Source: Malachius bipustulatus | Lineage: Eukaryota; Arthropoda; Insecta; Coleoptera; Melyridae | Reading direction: 5' to 3' | DNA length: 64,000 nucleotides | NCBI GenBank assembly: GCA_910589415.1 | Contig: OU342632.1 | Span: 19,533,507 to 19,597,506, forward strand | Part shown: positions 1 through 8,846 of the stretch, piece by piece | How the letters are laid out: every line of letters begins with the position of its first letter | Position numbering within the stretch: position 1 is the first letter of the stretch | The notes under the pieces: model-generated | Told to the model about the DNA's origin: nothing | Databases searched by the model: none | Seen by the model: only the letters and a program-made list of their open reading frames with translations | Made by a program: the position numbers and the translations under genes

Positions 1-262
1 CGTCCAAATCATTTTTAATGCAATACTTATTCACTTCATCGATACAGATCATTTCAGCGTGTCGAGTTGCATTATGGGTTTCGTTTACTTCGTTTCTTCC
101 TACAGCTATGATTTCGTTTTCGTAAACGAAAATGCATCCCACAGGAACCTCCCCTTTAGAGAGGGCTTCTTTAGCGTAATAAAATGCCTTTTCCAGATAT
201 TCTATTTCGCATTCATTCCAAGAATTAGTAGATTGCTGATCACACATTCCAGCTCCAGCCAT
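1..262 (-). CDS. ADAT2: tRNA-specific adenosine deaminase 2 (ADAT2/Tad2), N-terminal 87 residues, cut by window edge
   Basis: Seen: an open frame from ATG at 262 runs off the left edge (87 complete codons). It reads EVPVGC at residues 38-43, then GRNEVNETHNATRHAEM, with the H68-A69-E70 triad of the cytidine/adenosine deaminase fold: His is the first zinc ligand and Glu the catalytic proton shuttle. The PCxxC second half would lie beyond the window. Known: ADAT2 with its partner ADAT3 deaminates A34 of tRNA anticodons to inosine. Glu in the HAE motif marks the catalytic subunit ADAT2 (ADAT3 has Val). The start was chosen because it is the first ATG, lies 20 residues upstream of the conserved block as in other ADAT2 proteins, and is preceded by AT-rich DNA. 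Neighbour: SMUG1 ends 68 nt upstream on the same strand. Confidence 0.9.
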   Translation of the reverse strand, partial: MAGAGMCDQQSTNSWNECEIEYLEKAFYYAKEALSKGEVPVGCIFVYENEIIAVGRNEVNETHNATRHAEMICIDEVNKYCIKNDLD

Positions 263-330
263 GCTTTTTTATATAAAAATAATAAAATATAAATCCTCTT
301 AATTTACAATAAAAACTTAGGTAACTGTAT

Positions 331-1408
331 TTATAAAATAGTCTTATTAAAGTACTTAATTAAATCATTATCAATTAAAAACTGTTTCGCTTTCTCGGGC
401 CAGTTTTGATTATTAACAGCTCTGGGACTGGGATGCGGCATACACAGAATTTTGATATTGAGAGGGCTCTTCTTCAGTACAACAAGGGTTTTTTTCTCGG
501 CGTAACGTCCAATACCGACAATTATTTCGGGCTGTAGTAATTCTATAATTCTGATGTAGTATCTGTCGCAGATTTCTTCTAAAACTTTCTTATTCTGAAA
601 ATAGAAAAAAAGAGCTTTAAATTTTTTTATAACATGATATGAACAGTGTTGCTAGATTGCACTAAATTTACGATATATACCAATTTTTATTGAATAATAA
701 TGGAAATGACTAGATCTACCTACGACCATGACCTCAATAGTGACATGCGCATTACTACCCTGAAAACTGGGGTACCACTTTTGTATATTAACCCCGATTT
801 AAAGTTATGGGAGTAGGTACCTTTAATTCCGCTGGTGTGATATTTGTACCGTTCTCCTTCATAAAGGCTAATGGACAATAATTATACACAAACCCATTGG
901 CAAACATTAAATCTGGAGTCTCGCAAATTTGTTTGAATAAATTCCAGAAGCGATCTCCACTAACTTCGGTCTTCTCGCAAGCAAAACCTTTGATAGGTCT
1001 GTGAGGACATTCAATGTCCGGCTTCCCGACTTGCTCTTCAATGAATAACCAGTCGCGGACGCTCTTGATCTCTCCGAAAGGGACGCCTGTTTGGCACATT
1101 CCAAACGGGCCCGGATTCATTCCGACGAAAATGATTTTCTTCCTGCTTCTGCAGTATTTTCTTATGTATGTTTCATTGCAACGGTGTGCGTATTCTAAAG
1201 GATTGTAAATGTATTTAACTGTGGCATCGCATTTAAAGCTTCTCAATTCTCTGTTTAAAGAATCTTGGATATTTAGCATTTCATCTTCAAATAATATACC
1301 GGCAGAGTTTCTTATATTTTCATTTAATTCGTGGTTTTCCTTTCTTGGAAATTTTGGTTCTTTATTTTCCAAGGTGGCAATATTGTCCTCTAACTTTCTT
1401 TTCAGCAT
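331..1408 (-). CDS. SMUG1: SMUG1-type single-strand-selective uracil-DNA glycosylase, two exons
   Basis: Exon 1 is 1408-821 (196 codons) and exon 2 is 594-331 (87 codons plus TAA). A 226-bp phase-0 intron lies between, with donor GTACCT at 820 and acceptor TTTTCAG ending at 595. The joined product is 283 aa, close to vertebrate SMUG1. Seen: residues 96-112 read GMNPGPFGMCQTGVPFG, the family's catalytic/uracil-pocket motif (Asn98); then VRDWL, TEVSGDRFW, NLxP-like YNYCPL and TPAEL at the exon junction; exon 2 carries VGIGRYAE and HPSPR with catalytic-loop His250. Known: SMUG1 removes uracil and 5-hydroxymethyluracil in nuclear base-excision repair. The first 85 residues are charged and not conserved. 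The gene lies head-to-tail with ADAT2 and divergent from UQCC2. Confidence 0.93.
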
Positions 1409-2649
1409 GGCAATTTAATGTTTATGGCAGGAAATTACAAACTATTTTTTCTTCTTTTGTATCAGCAGATTGAGTACTTATAACTTTCAAGAAATTTAAT
1501 TGCTGGCTGTACCCAGCAGGACTACACTTCTTACAAAATTAGAAAATGGCAGGACTGTCTCGCTACTAGTTTTTTTGTACTAATAATAATTACACCAATA
1601 CCCATAGTAAGACAAGTGCTAAGTGATAACTACCATTTTATCTATAAGTACTTTTCTACTATATAATACAAAAATAATGATAGTAGATTAACCTGATGAG
1701 TGATAAAATACCTTTACTTTATGGGTGAGCAGCATTTACATTGGAAGACTGCGAGGCGAGAACTTGAGAACGAAAAGTGCCAAACCAAGTACGAGATGAT
1801 AATATTAATAATATGCCATGGGGTTTATCCTCATTATGCATGAGGTACATGCATTGCATGCTAATGGTAATGACCAATCTAACAAAACAACAACAGGTAA
1901 CAAAGTATCCAAAGAAGTAACAGACTCAAAGTCAAAATAATGAAAAAAATTGGGTTATAAGTTTCCTACTCCTACAATAAAATCCCTGCTATTGCTACGA
2001 TAACGGTAGCAATAACTCGATCATTAAATCCATGTCCAGTTTATTTACTGAAAATTTTATGGGAGATAGGAAGAGACGGAAGAAATATCCAAACATACCT
2101 GACATCCTGACAATAATTAGCTCGTCTATTAGGTTCCAGTACTTAGTACTTCTAATCTAATATAATCTCCCAAATTTGCCATAGTCATTGCATGATACAA
2201 ATTCGAGATGCGCACGCAGCCTGTGACGTCAAGCGTTAGACAGCTACATAAATGAGCTACGTTCGGGTATTAACTCTATACTCTATTTTCTCGGTTTACA
2301 ACCGTTCGGGTATGAATAATACGTAAGAGAATGAATAAAATTAAACTTCACAAAGCCCTACCTCATACAACTGGGGCTCGTTTATTTTTTTAGTGGTTTA
2401 TCAAAACCCATAAAAATTTAAATTCTGTTACTCTTGTTCTTTTTTTGTTTCGAGGTTTATTGTTACTCAGAGTTATATTGTTTTTGATTCGAAATTCGGT
2501 TTAGATTCGGTAAATTAAAACTTGCTCAAAAAATGGAAGTAGTTTTAGAATACTTATAATTATTTTCCGTATCCTCGAAAATAAACATCTGATTAGTGAT
2601 TAGACACGACACGGTAGATACGGCAGTAATAACATAAATTAGTATAATT
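1409..2649. other. Upstream intergenic region of SMUG1, no gene seen
   Basis: AT-rich sequence with no coding exon I can recognise. It contains a perfect CRE/ATF-type palindrome TGACGTCA at 2224-2231. It should contain the SMUG1 promoter, but no TATA box or initiator could be fixed. Confidence 0.5.
2224..2231. promoter_or_regulatory. CRE/ATF-like palindrome (left)
   Basis: Exact TGACGTCA octamer inside CTGTGACGTCAAG, in the divergent interval between SMUG1 and UQCC2. A second octamer lies at 3197-3204 with matching flanks in inverse orientation. Use as a binding site is inferred from the motif only. Confidence 0.35.
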
Positions 2650-2954
2650 GAAGGGTCCAATGCAATAACCAGTCAAGTCCATCTTTAAGGCAAAATTAGT
2701 TAGCAGTCGATTCTTACATAGTATAAAATTCTTTTTCGTCCTGTGTAATAACCAGCTCTTGATCATAGAAAATAATAAGAAATTAAGAATAGCAATATCA
2801 TCAACTCTAATTTTAATTTTTAATTTCTTTATTTTCTATGATCAAGAGCTGGTTATTACACAAGACGAAAGAGAATTTTATACTATGTAAGAATCGACTG
2901 CTAACTAATTTTGCCTTGAAAATGGACTTGACTGGTTATTGCATTGGACCCTTC
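2650..2954. mobile_element. 305-bp foldback MITE, AATT target duplication
   Basis: Seen: arms of about 125 bp (2650-2775 and 2830-2954) are near-perfect reverse complements around a roughly 55-bp AT-rich loop. The ends read GAAGGGTCC and GGACCCTTC, flanked by AATT at 2646-2649 and 2955-2958. The terminal 35 bp are shared with the element at 27053-27307 (common core AACCAGTCAA), which defines a family. No coding capacity. Confidence 0.85.
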
Positions 2955-3196
2955 AATTATTATTTCGATGTTTATTGCATCTATAATCTATTACAGTAAT
3001 TTTAATTAGTTTGACCAAAGCGTTTGTCTGATTTGTCTAAAAAATGAGACAATTGTTACTAATAGTAGCCTCCAAGAGGGTAAATTAGGTAAAATGACTG
3101 CAATAAATACAAACATCGAAAAATAAACTACCAATAATTCACGTTATTATTACTGCCACGCCATATATGTACCTATATGTATAGTTGTTTAACGCC

Positions 3197-3204
3197 TGAC
3201 GTCA
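3197..3204. promoter_or_regulatory. CRE/ATF-like palindrome (right)
   Basis: Exact TGACGTCA inside CCTGACGTCACAGG, 453 bp upstream of the UQCC2 start codon. With the 2224 copy it brackets the inserted MITE, so the two sites may have been closer before that insertion. Function is inferred. Confidence 0.35.
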
Positions 3205-3656
3205 CAGGTATCATCGGATTTACCTGTCATTAAAATAAAAACGGACAACAGCACATGCACGAGGATTTAGAAGCTGCTTCATTGTCGGCCAGATCCCAGT
3301 AATCTGTCGCTGGTGTAAATTGGGCCTGATATGAAGACAAAAAGTTCATATAAACATTGATTTTAACAACGAAGCGGAGCTTGTGCGCATGTAGATGCGC
3401 GTCACTATAAATTCGCTTTTGCCTGACGTTTATGTGGTCGAATGTCAACTGTCAAGTCAAGTCGATCATATGATTGTCCAATTCTATCTAACCTAAAAAA
3501 AAAACACACAAACACACCATCAAGGAAATGCAAGCAAATGAACAAAAACAAATAAATTAAATAAAAATTTAATAAACCTTTGGATAAGTAGTATGTACCG
3601 CACTTCAAACAATTTTTAAGGTTTTCCATAATTAATATCTATTTCTGTTTGTGGTA

Positions 3657-6334
3657 ATGGCAACCGCAGCTACTGCAAATTATAAGAGGATACTCAATTT
3701 ATTGGAAAAGTGGCCTTTGGACAAATCCAAACAAGGAAGGTAAGAATAAAAATCTTACAAGACACGTTTTGTGGGCCTTCTTTTAGTAACCGTTGTGATT
3801 GATTAGGGAGTTCTGGTGTCTCTTGTATCGAATTACAAAACTGAGTAGTTGCTTTTTTATGGCTACAGGAGAAGCACATGGATGTCCACTTCTGTGCCAA
3901 GTCAGGAGATGAATGGTACAAAACGGAGTACTGAATGTTTTAATTTATAGTCACCTATTGAAACGAACTATTAGACCCTTAGAGGGGAAAAATAGCCGTT
4001 GAGAGCATGAGACAGTAAAAGACAACAAGGGTCGTAGGTTGAGTGGCTAGTCTAAGAGGGTCCACAATAACAAGCAGGTCAGCAGAACAACAGGTACTCT
4101 TTATTGAAAAATATAAAATATATCACAGTTATTAATTTAAAAAAAAAATCGCAGATGTTAATATCACAGACTCTTGAGCACGGTTAACAAATAATAAAAA
4201 GCAAGAGCGTAGTATATCCGAATGAACTGATTGATTAAACTTGGTAGGCAAAGGCACTTAGCTTCGCAGGGTCTCCGGTGTGAGGGTGGAAGTTTAGTTG
4301 GTGGTAAACTTCTCAGGTGTCTCAGGTAACACCAATGGGTTGCCTTCTTGTTTGAGAGAAACTTGCTTCCAGGGAAAGAATCGATTCCAGGTGAAGTTGA
4401 TTACGGGGGAGAAGTTGCCTCCAGAAAAAAATCAATCCGTAGGGGAAAATCCGTAGGAGGAAATCCGTAGGAGAAAGAATTGCCTCCAAGAAAAAGCTGC
4501 AATTTCATAGGTATCAGAGACACTCTTGTATTAATAAACGGTCCGATCGAGTCTGCTTGCCAAGGGTACATAGAATTATGTCCCGTCCTCAAGATAGGTT
4601 GAGATCAAAAATGTGATTGACAAAATTTTACATGCGAAGCGAAACTCGATCAGATTTAAAAGCTGCAATTAAAAATAGCATATTGTATCAACAAAATATG
4701 ATCTGTATAATTCCAACACAATTAATAAAATCATTTTACGACACTCACCAAGCCAAAAACGTGGGTGATGTTTATAATAATTTACGTGAAAGTTCACGAC
4801 GCCATTTCGGGAAAACTTCAGATGTTTGCGGAAACGGTCTTCCTCTAGCGAATCCCAGGAGCGAAAAGAAAAAGTCAGATCACAGGTATTTTGTGTACCT
4901 GATTTAAACACGACAGTCCATGTCGACGAAACTCGAGGCCGCCAGCCGGCCGTGTTTGCGTCGCACTAAAAACCACCATCACTCACTAACCGCGCGCGCC
5001 CTCCGTTGTCTCCGTGTCGCTGGCATTTAGCTGGTACGTACAAAATGTACGTTACACTATATAACATTACTTGGTAATTGTATACATCCGCGGCTCCTAA
5101 GTTTCATCAATTTTTTCGGGACCGAGGAGCGAATAAGGGGTGCTGGGTGGGTAAGACGCTAAAAACAGCCATTGCAAACTAATGTTAAGGTCACAACTAA
5201 GGCCTCTTTGACCCTACGGTGGAATTTCTATTTTTTTCTTCACTTTCAGGGCAAGGAAAATCTTCGAGAATAACAGTAGCACGATTTTTATTTTCAAATT
5301 TGCATTTATATTCCAAAAATCGTAACATCAAATTCTGTGTTCTGGTCACCATATGAGAAAGCGGTTATATTGGGAGTCCGCGTCTGCTATACGTTTGGAA
5401 GCGTATCCCATTGTTATGAGTGGTTTCATGCGTAGTTAGATCCGAGACTAGTGGTATTTCTTGGCGCTTGTATCAGGACCGTACTTTCGTTGCACTCCTA
5501 AAATCAATTTTTAAAGTCGTTTTGTGGCCTTCCCTTTTATTTGCAAAGCAAATGAATACCTTCCTGGTGTTACTATAGGTATGTTCTCCACCCCTATATA
5601 AGTGTCTTAGTGAAACTGTAGGACCCGCGGATGTATATAATGACCCATTACTTTGTTGAGTTTTTGAGTAGCTTCTTCTTCTCCCTCATGGGGGTAACAT
5701 AACATCTCTATGCTATTTTACATCCCCCAATGTTTCCAGAATTCACGAGAGGTCTCACTGCTGAACACAGGGCATACCTTCGTATTCTTTGACGCATTGT
5801 TGCCACTTTGATGTTGCCACAAATTTGATGGCAGTACTAAAAAGCCATTTCGGAGTAGTGGCAAGCAGAAGAACTTATTATATGTTTCGAGGAAAATTGT
5901 CTGCTTGCAGCTTCTCTGAAATGGCTTTTTTAGTCAGTTACTCCCGTCAATTTGGATGTAGAGATATAGGATTACTCATGAGACTTTGCAGCTTTTTATC
6001 CATTTAATCCATAAGTTTTTTAATTAAAGAAATACTATTCTAATATTTTATTTACAGAGATTTTGGAAAATTTTTGCGAGAAACTGTTGATAAAGCCTAC
6101 AAGCAACATCAGTTTGAAGAAAACTATCAGTACTGGGACACTCAGTATCTTTCACTTCAAAAACTAGTCAATAACGAGCATCAAAAAAGATACCGACGCT
6201 CGTTGCCTTCATCAGCGAGCGGCTTAACGGCCGAGCAGTGTAATATCGCTTTATCAAACGACTTCTTAGAAGAATTGAAAAAAGAAGAAGAGCCCATTAT
6301 CAGGAAATTTTTCAAAACAAAAAAGTCGGAGTAG
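3657..6334 (+). CDS. UQCC2: UQCC2 (MNF1), mitochondrial complex III assembly factor 2, two exons
   Basis: Exon 1 is 3657-3739 (27 codons plus 2 nt, donor GTAAGA). Exon 2 is 6058-6334 (acceptor TTTACAG, stop TAG at 6332). The split codon makes Arg28; the product is 119 aa. Seen: the N-terminus NYKRILNLLEKWPLDKSKQGR continues into DFGKFLRETVDKAY, matching the vertebrate pattern of RRFLKLCEEWPVD..GRDLG.YLRQ, then GLTAEQCNIALS and LEELKK near the C-terminus as in UQCC2. Known: UQCC2 works with UQCC1 on newly made cytochrome b in the mitochondrion. The ATG has G at -3 and +4, a strong start context. The 2318-bp intron is filled with repeats. METTL15 begins 2 nt after the stop in another frame, so both could share one mRNA. 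Confidence 0.87.
4435..4480. repeat. Short tandem motif in UQCC2 intron
   Basis: Three imperfect copies of a 14-17 bp unit containing AATCCGTAGG. Too small to assign to an element. Confidence 0.5.
5081..5638. mobile_element. Non-autonomous DNA element with about 25-bp TIRs in UQCC2 intron
   Basis: Left end TATACATCCGCGGCTCCTAA and right end (reversed) TATACATCCGCGGGTCCTAC are inverted copies, and similarity continues a few bases inward (GTTTCA). A TA duplication is compatible at both edges. No transposase is readable in the 558 bp. Confidence 0.6.
5665..5825 (-). mobile_element. LINE 3'-end fragment (likely)
   Basis: Read on the minus strand, the segment ends in a GAAGAAGAAG tail, as in several insect non-LTR retrotransposons. 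It is preceded by GC-richer sequence unlike the flanking intron. No open frame survives. Confidence 0.4.
5832..5936. repeat. Imperfect 105-bp palindrome in UQCC2 intron
   Basis: AAAAAGCCATTTCGGAG...GCAAGCAG on the left is mirrored by CTGCTTGC...CTCTGAAATGGCTTTTT on the right. A roughly 30-bp loop lies between. Probably a small MITE remnant. Confidence 0.6.
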
Positions 6335-6336
6335 TC

Positions 6337-7422
6337 ATGTTTCCCATGGTGGGATTTCGAAGTAGTTTAAGATGTTCACATACCAATACCATAAGTACTT
6401 TGATGAGAAGTTATAGTTACAATTTACCTCACACACCTGTTATGGTTAATGAAGTTGTTGAAAGTTTAAGACCGGAAGCGAGTCAGGTTATTTTAGATAT
6501 GACGTTTGGTGCTGGTGGTCACAGTAGAAGAATCCTGGAATCCGCTCCCAATATAAACCTTATAACTTTAGACAGAGATCCCGTGGCATATAACAACGCG
6601 AAAACTCTTAGTGAAGAATTCCCCGATCAACTTACTCCTCTACTCGGTCGTTTTTCAGATCTTCCTCATCTTTTGAAATTAAATAAAATTCGGCAAAATT
6701 CACTCGACGGGATTTTATTTGATTTTGGCTGTTCGTCCATGCAGTTTGATCAAGCGAATCGAGGATTCTCTCTGTCGAAAAATGGACCTCTGGACATGAG
6801 AATGGACGGTAGCTTATATCCCGAAAATCCTACAGCTGCAGACGTGCTAGCCAAAGCTACAGAAGAAGATTTGTACAAAATATTGAAAATATACGGTCAG
6901 GAAAATTACGCTCGAAAAATCGCTAGAGCTATTGTCGAGGCTAGATATTTATTTAAAAGCTTAACGACGACTCAAGAGCTGGCTGACTTGGTGGAATCTC
7001 TTTTTGATGAGGATTACACAAGGGTCGACAAACTACAAAGAAAAGCGCATGTTGCTACAAAAACTTTCCAAGCGTTACGGATATTCGTGAACAATGAACT
7101 AAACGAAATAAATTACGGATTATTGTTATCTCGGCGGTTGTTGAAAATTGGTGGGAGAATTGTGACGATAACGTTTCACTCATTAGAAGATACGATTGTT
7201 AAAAGACACCTTTTCGGTAATTTAATCGAAAATACTGCTAATCCTCTACCTTTAAAGTATTCGAGCTATTCTTTCAACACCGATGATAACATGATGAAAG
7301 ACATTATGAAAACTAATTGGAAATGCTTGTACAAAAACGTTTTAATACCTAGCGAAGAAGAAGTCGAAAGCAATCCTCGTAGTAGATCTGCTAAACTTCG
7401 AGCTGCAATACGAGTTGCTTAG
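6337..7422 (+). CDS. METTL15: METTL15, mitochondrial 12S rRNA N4-cytidine methyltransferase (RsmH/MraW family)
   Basis: Single uninterrupted 361-residue frame. Seen: HTPVM at 32-36, SAM-binding DMTFGAGGHS at 54-63 (bacterial RsmH has DGTFGRGGHS), LDRDP at 78-82, FDFGCSSMQFD near 118-128, RGFS, PLDMRMD at 141-147, and the C-terminal SRSAKLRAA block. These are the MraW/RsmH family signatures in order. The N-terminus is basic, rich in Ser/Thr and free of acidic residues, as expected for a mitochondrial presequence. Known: METTL15 makes m4C in the small mitochondrial rRNA and is needed for mitoribosome assembly. Met1 follows the UQCC2 stop by 2 nt; Met23 is an alternative start that keeps the whole catalytic core. 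A poly(A) signal follows at 7444. Confidence 0.95.
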   Translation: MFPMVGFRSSLRCSHTNTISTLMRSYSYNLPHTPVMVNEVVESLRPEASQVILDMTFGAGGHSRRILESAPNINLITLDRDPVAYNNAKTLSEEFPDQLTPLLGRFSDLPHLLKLNKIRQNSLDGILFDFGCSSMQFDQANRGFSLSKNGPLDMRMDGSLYPENPTAADVLAKATEEDLYKILKIYGQENYARKIARAIVEARYLFKSLTTTQELADLVESLFDEDYTRVDKLQRKAHVATKTFQALRIFVNNELNEINYGLLLSRRLLKIGGRIVTITFHSLEDTIVKRHLFGNLIENTANPLPLKYSSYSFNTDDNMMKDIMKTNWKCLYKNVLIPSEEEVESNPRSRSAKLRAAIRVA

Positions 7423-7443
7423 TGTTGTAACATAAAATTAATT

Positions 7444-7449
7444 AATAAA
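7444..7449 (+). terminator. Poly(A) signal AATAAA for METTL15 (and UQCC2 if co-transcribed)
   Basis: Canonical hexamer 21 nt after the METTL15 stop codon. No equivalent lies between UQCC2 and METTL15. Confidence 0.6.
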
Positions 7450-8004
7450 ATTATTGTATAGTGGATTTTCGCTTTATTTACTTTTGTATACTACACTACG
7501 CATCGTTTCACCCATTTTGTGGCTCCTCAGGTATTGTGATAAGTACAGATTCTAAGAGCTATTAACTACATCTCAGAAAAGAAATAATATTGAATAGTTG
7601 TCCATAGCCAACTAGGGATTCCATTGAAACAGGCTGGAGTTGGGTCTATGTCTCGAAAATCTAGAATTTTCAATCCTATGTAAACGCTTCGTAGAATTTT
7701 TTTCATATGACAAAAATACTCAAAATCCTACAAAGAAACGTTACATGCACACGCCGTACTGATTGCATTAATTAGAGATTCCAAGAATTAGAACCGAAAG
7801 TTCTCTGGAAAATACGATAAAATTAAGAATTTTTCCAATTAAAAAAATTCCAACCCCCCTTCTATCACATTTTTTGTAACCACATCTCCGAATTAAAATC
7901 TACCAAGCCTGGAACCATTCTCCTTTTTCATAATCTCCGTGTTAAACTTCTGCTAGAATTGCAACCCTGTTTGACGAATTTATGAACATACAAACCGACA
8001 ACTG
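7450..8004. other. Intergenic DNA, no gene seen
   Basis: AT-rich, no exon-like frame and no clear repeat structure recognised. Confidence 0.5.
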
Positions 8005-8846
8005 TACAGGGTGAGGCGCGAGAACCTTAGGGCATTTTTATATGGAGAAGTGTTGGGAGCAGAAGTCTAAAAATTTGTATGAATTTCGATTTTGACGAAC
8101 TGAACTAAAATATTTACAACCTCTCACCATTTCCGGTTATACCGGAAGTTGCCATCAACTTACTTATTTTAAATGGGACATATTATTATATTTTCAGATT
8201 GCCTGAAAAAAATGCAATGAAAATGGCGTTTACAGTTCAAAATTGTACCAAGTGGTTTATGAGTTATAAACAAATGAAAATCGCAATTTTCCATTTTCAA
8301 AGCAGATTAGATTGAAAACGGGTCAAGATATCGGAAAACGGCTTACATGTCCCTATCTTAAGTTTTCACGTAGCATCCTATGGTGCTGATGAAATTTGTA
8401 TACAAACAAAGTGATGAAAAATCAGTGATTTTCAAAAAAAAATTACTAAATTCTTTTTCTGTAGGTACTCCAGCGTAGTATATGAAAAGTTAAGATAGGG
8501 ACATGTAAGCCGTTTTCCGATATCTTGACCCGTTTTCAATGTACGGTGCTTTGAAAATGGAAAATTGCGATTTTCATTTGTTTATAACTCATAAACCACT
8601 CTGTACAATTTTGAACTGTAAACGCCATTTTCATTGCATTTTTCAGGCAATCTGAAAATTTAATAATGTACAGGTGTACCATTAAAAAAAAGAAACAGAT
8701 GGCAACTTCCGGTCTAACTGGAAGTGGTGTGGGGTTGTAAATATTTTAGTTAATTTCGCCAAAATTGAAATCATAAATGTACAATTTTTATGTACTTAGA
8801 CCACTTCTCAATCTGAAAATCTAAGCTTCTCGCCCCTCACCCTGTA
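8005..8846. mobile_element. 842-bp foldback element, TA-CAGGGTG ends
   Basis: Arms of roughly 350-400 bp (8005 onward, and back from 8846) are extended inverted copies around a central loop near 8380-8470. The termini read TACAGGGTGAGG and CCTCACCCTGTA (positions 8835-8846), so TA at both edges can be the target duplication, as for mariner-like MITEs. A block with TTATGAGTTATAAACAAATG occurs in both arms and again at 62430-62490. No transposase frame. Confidence 0.85.
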
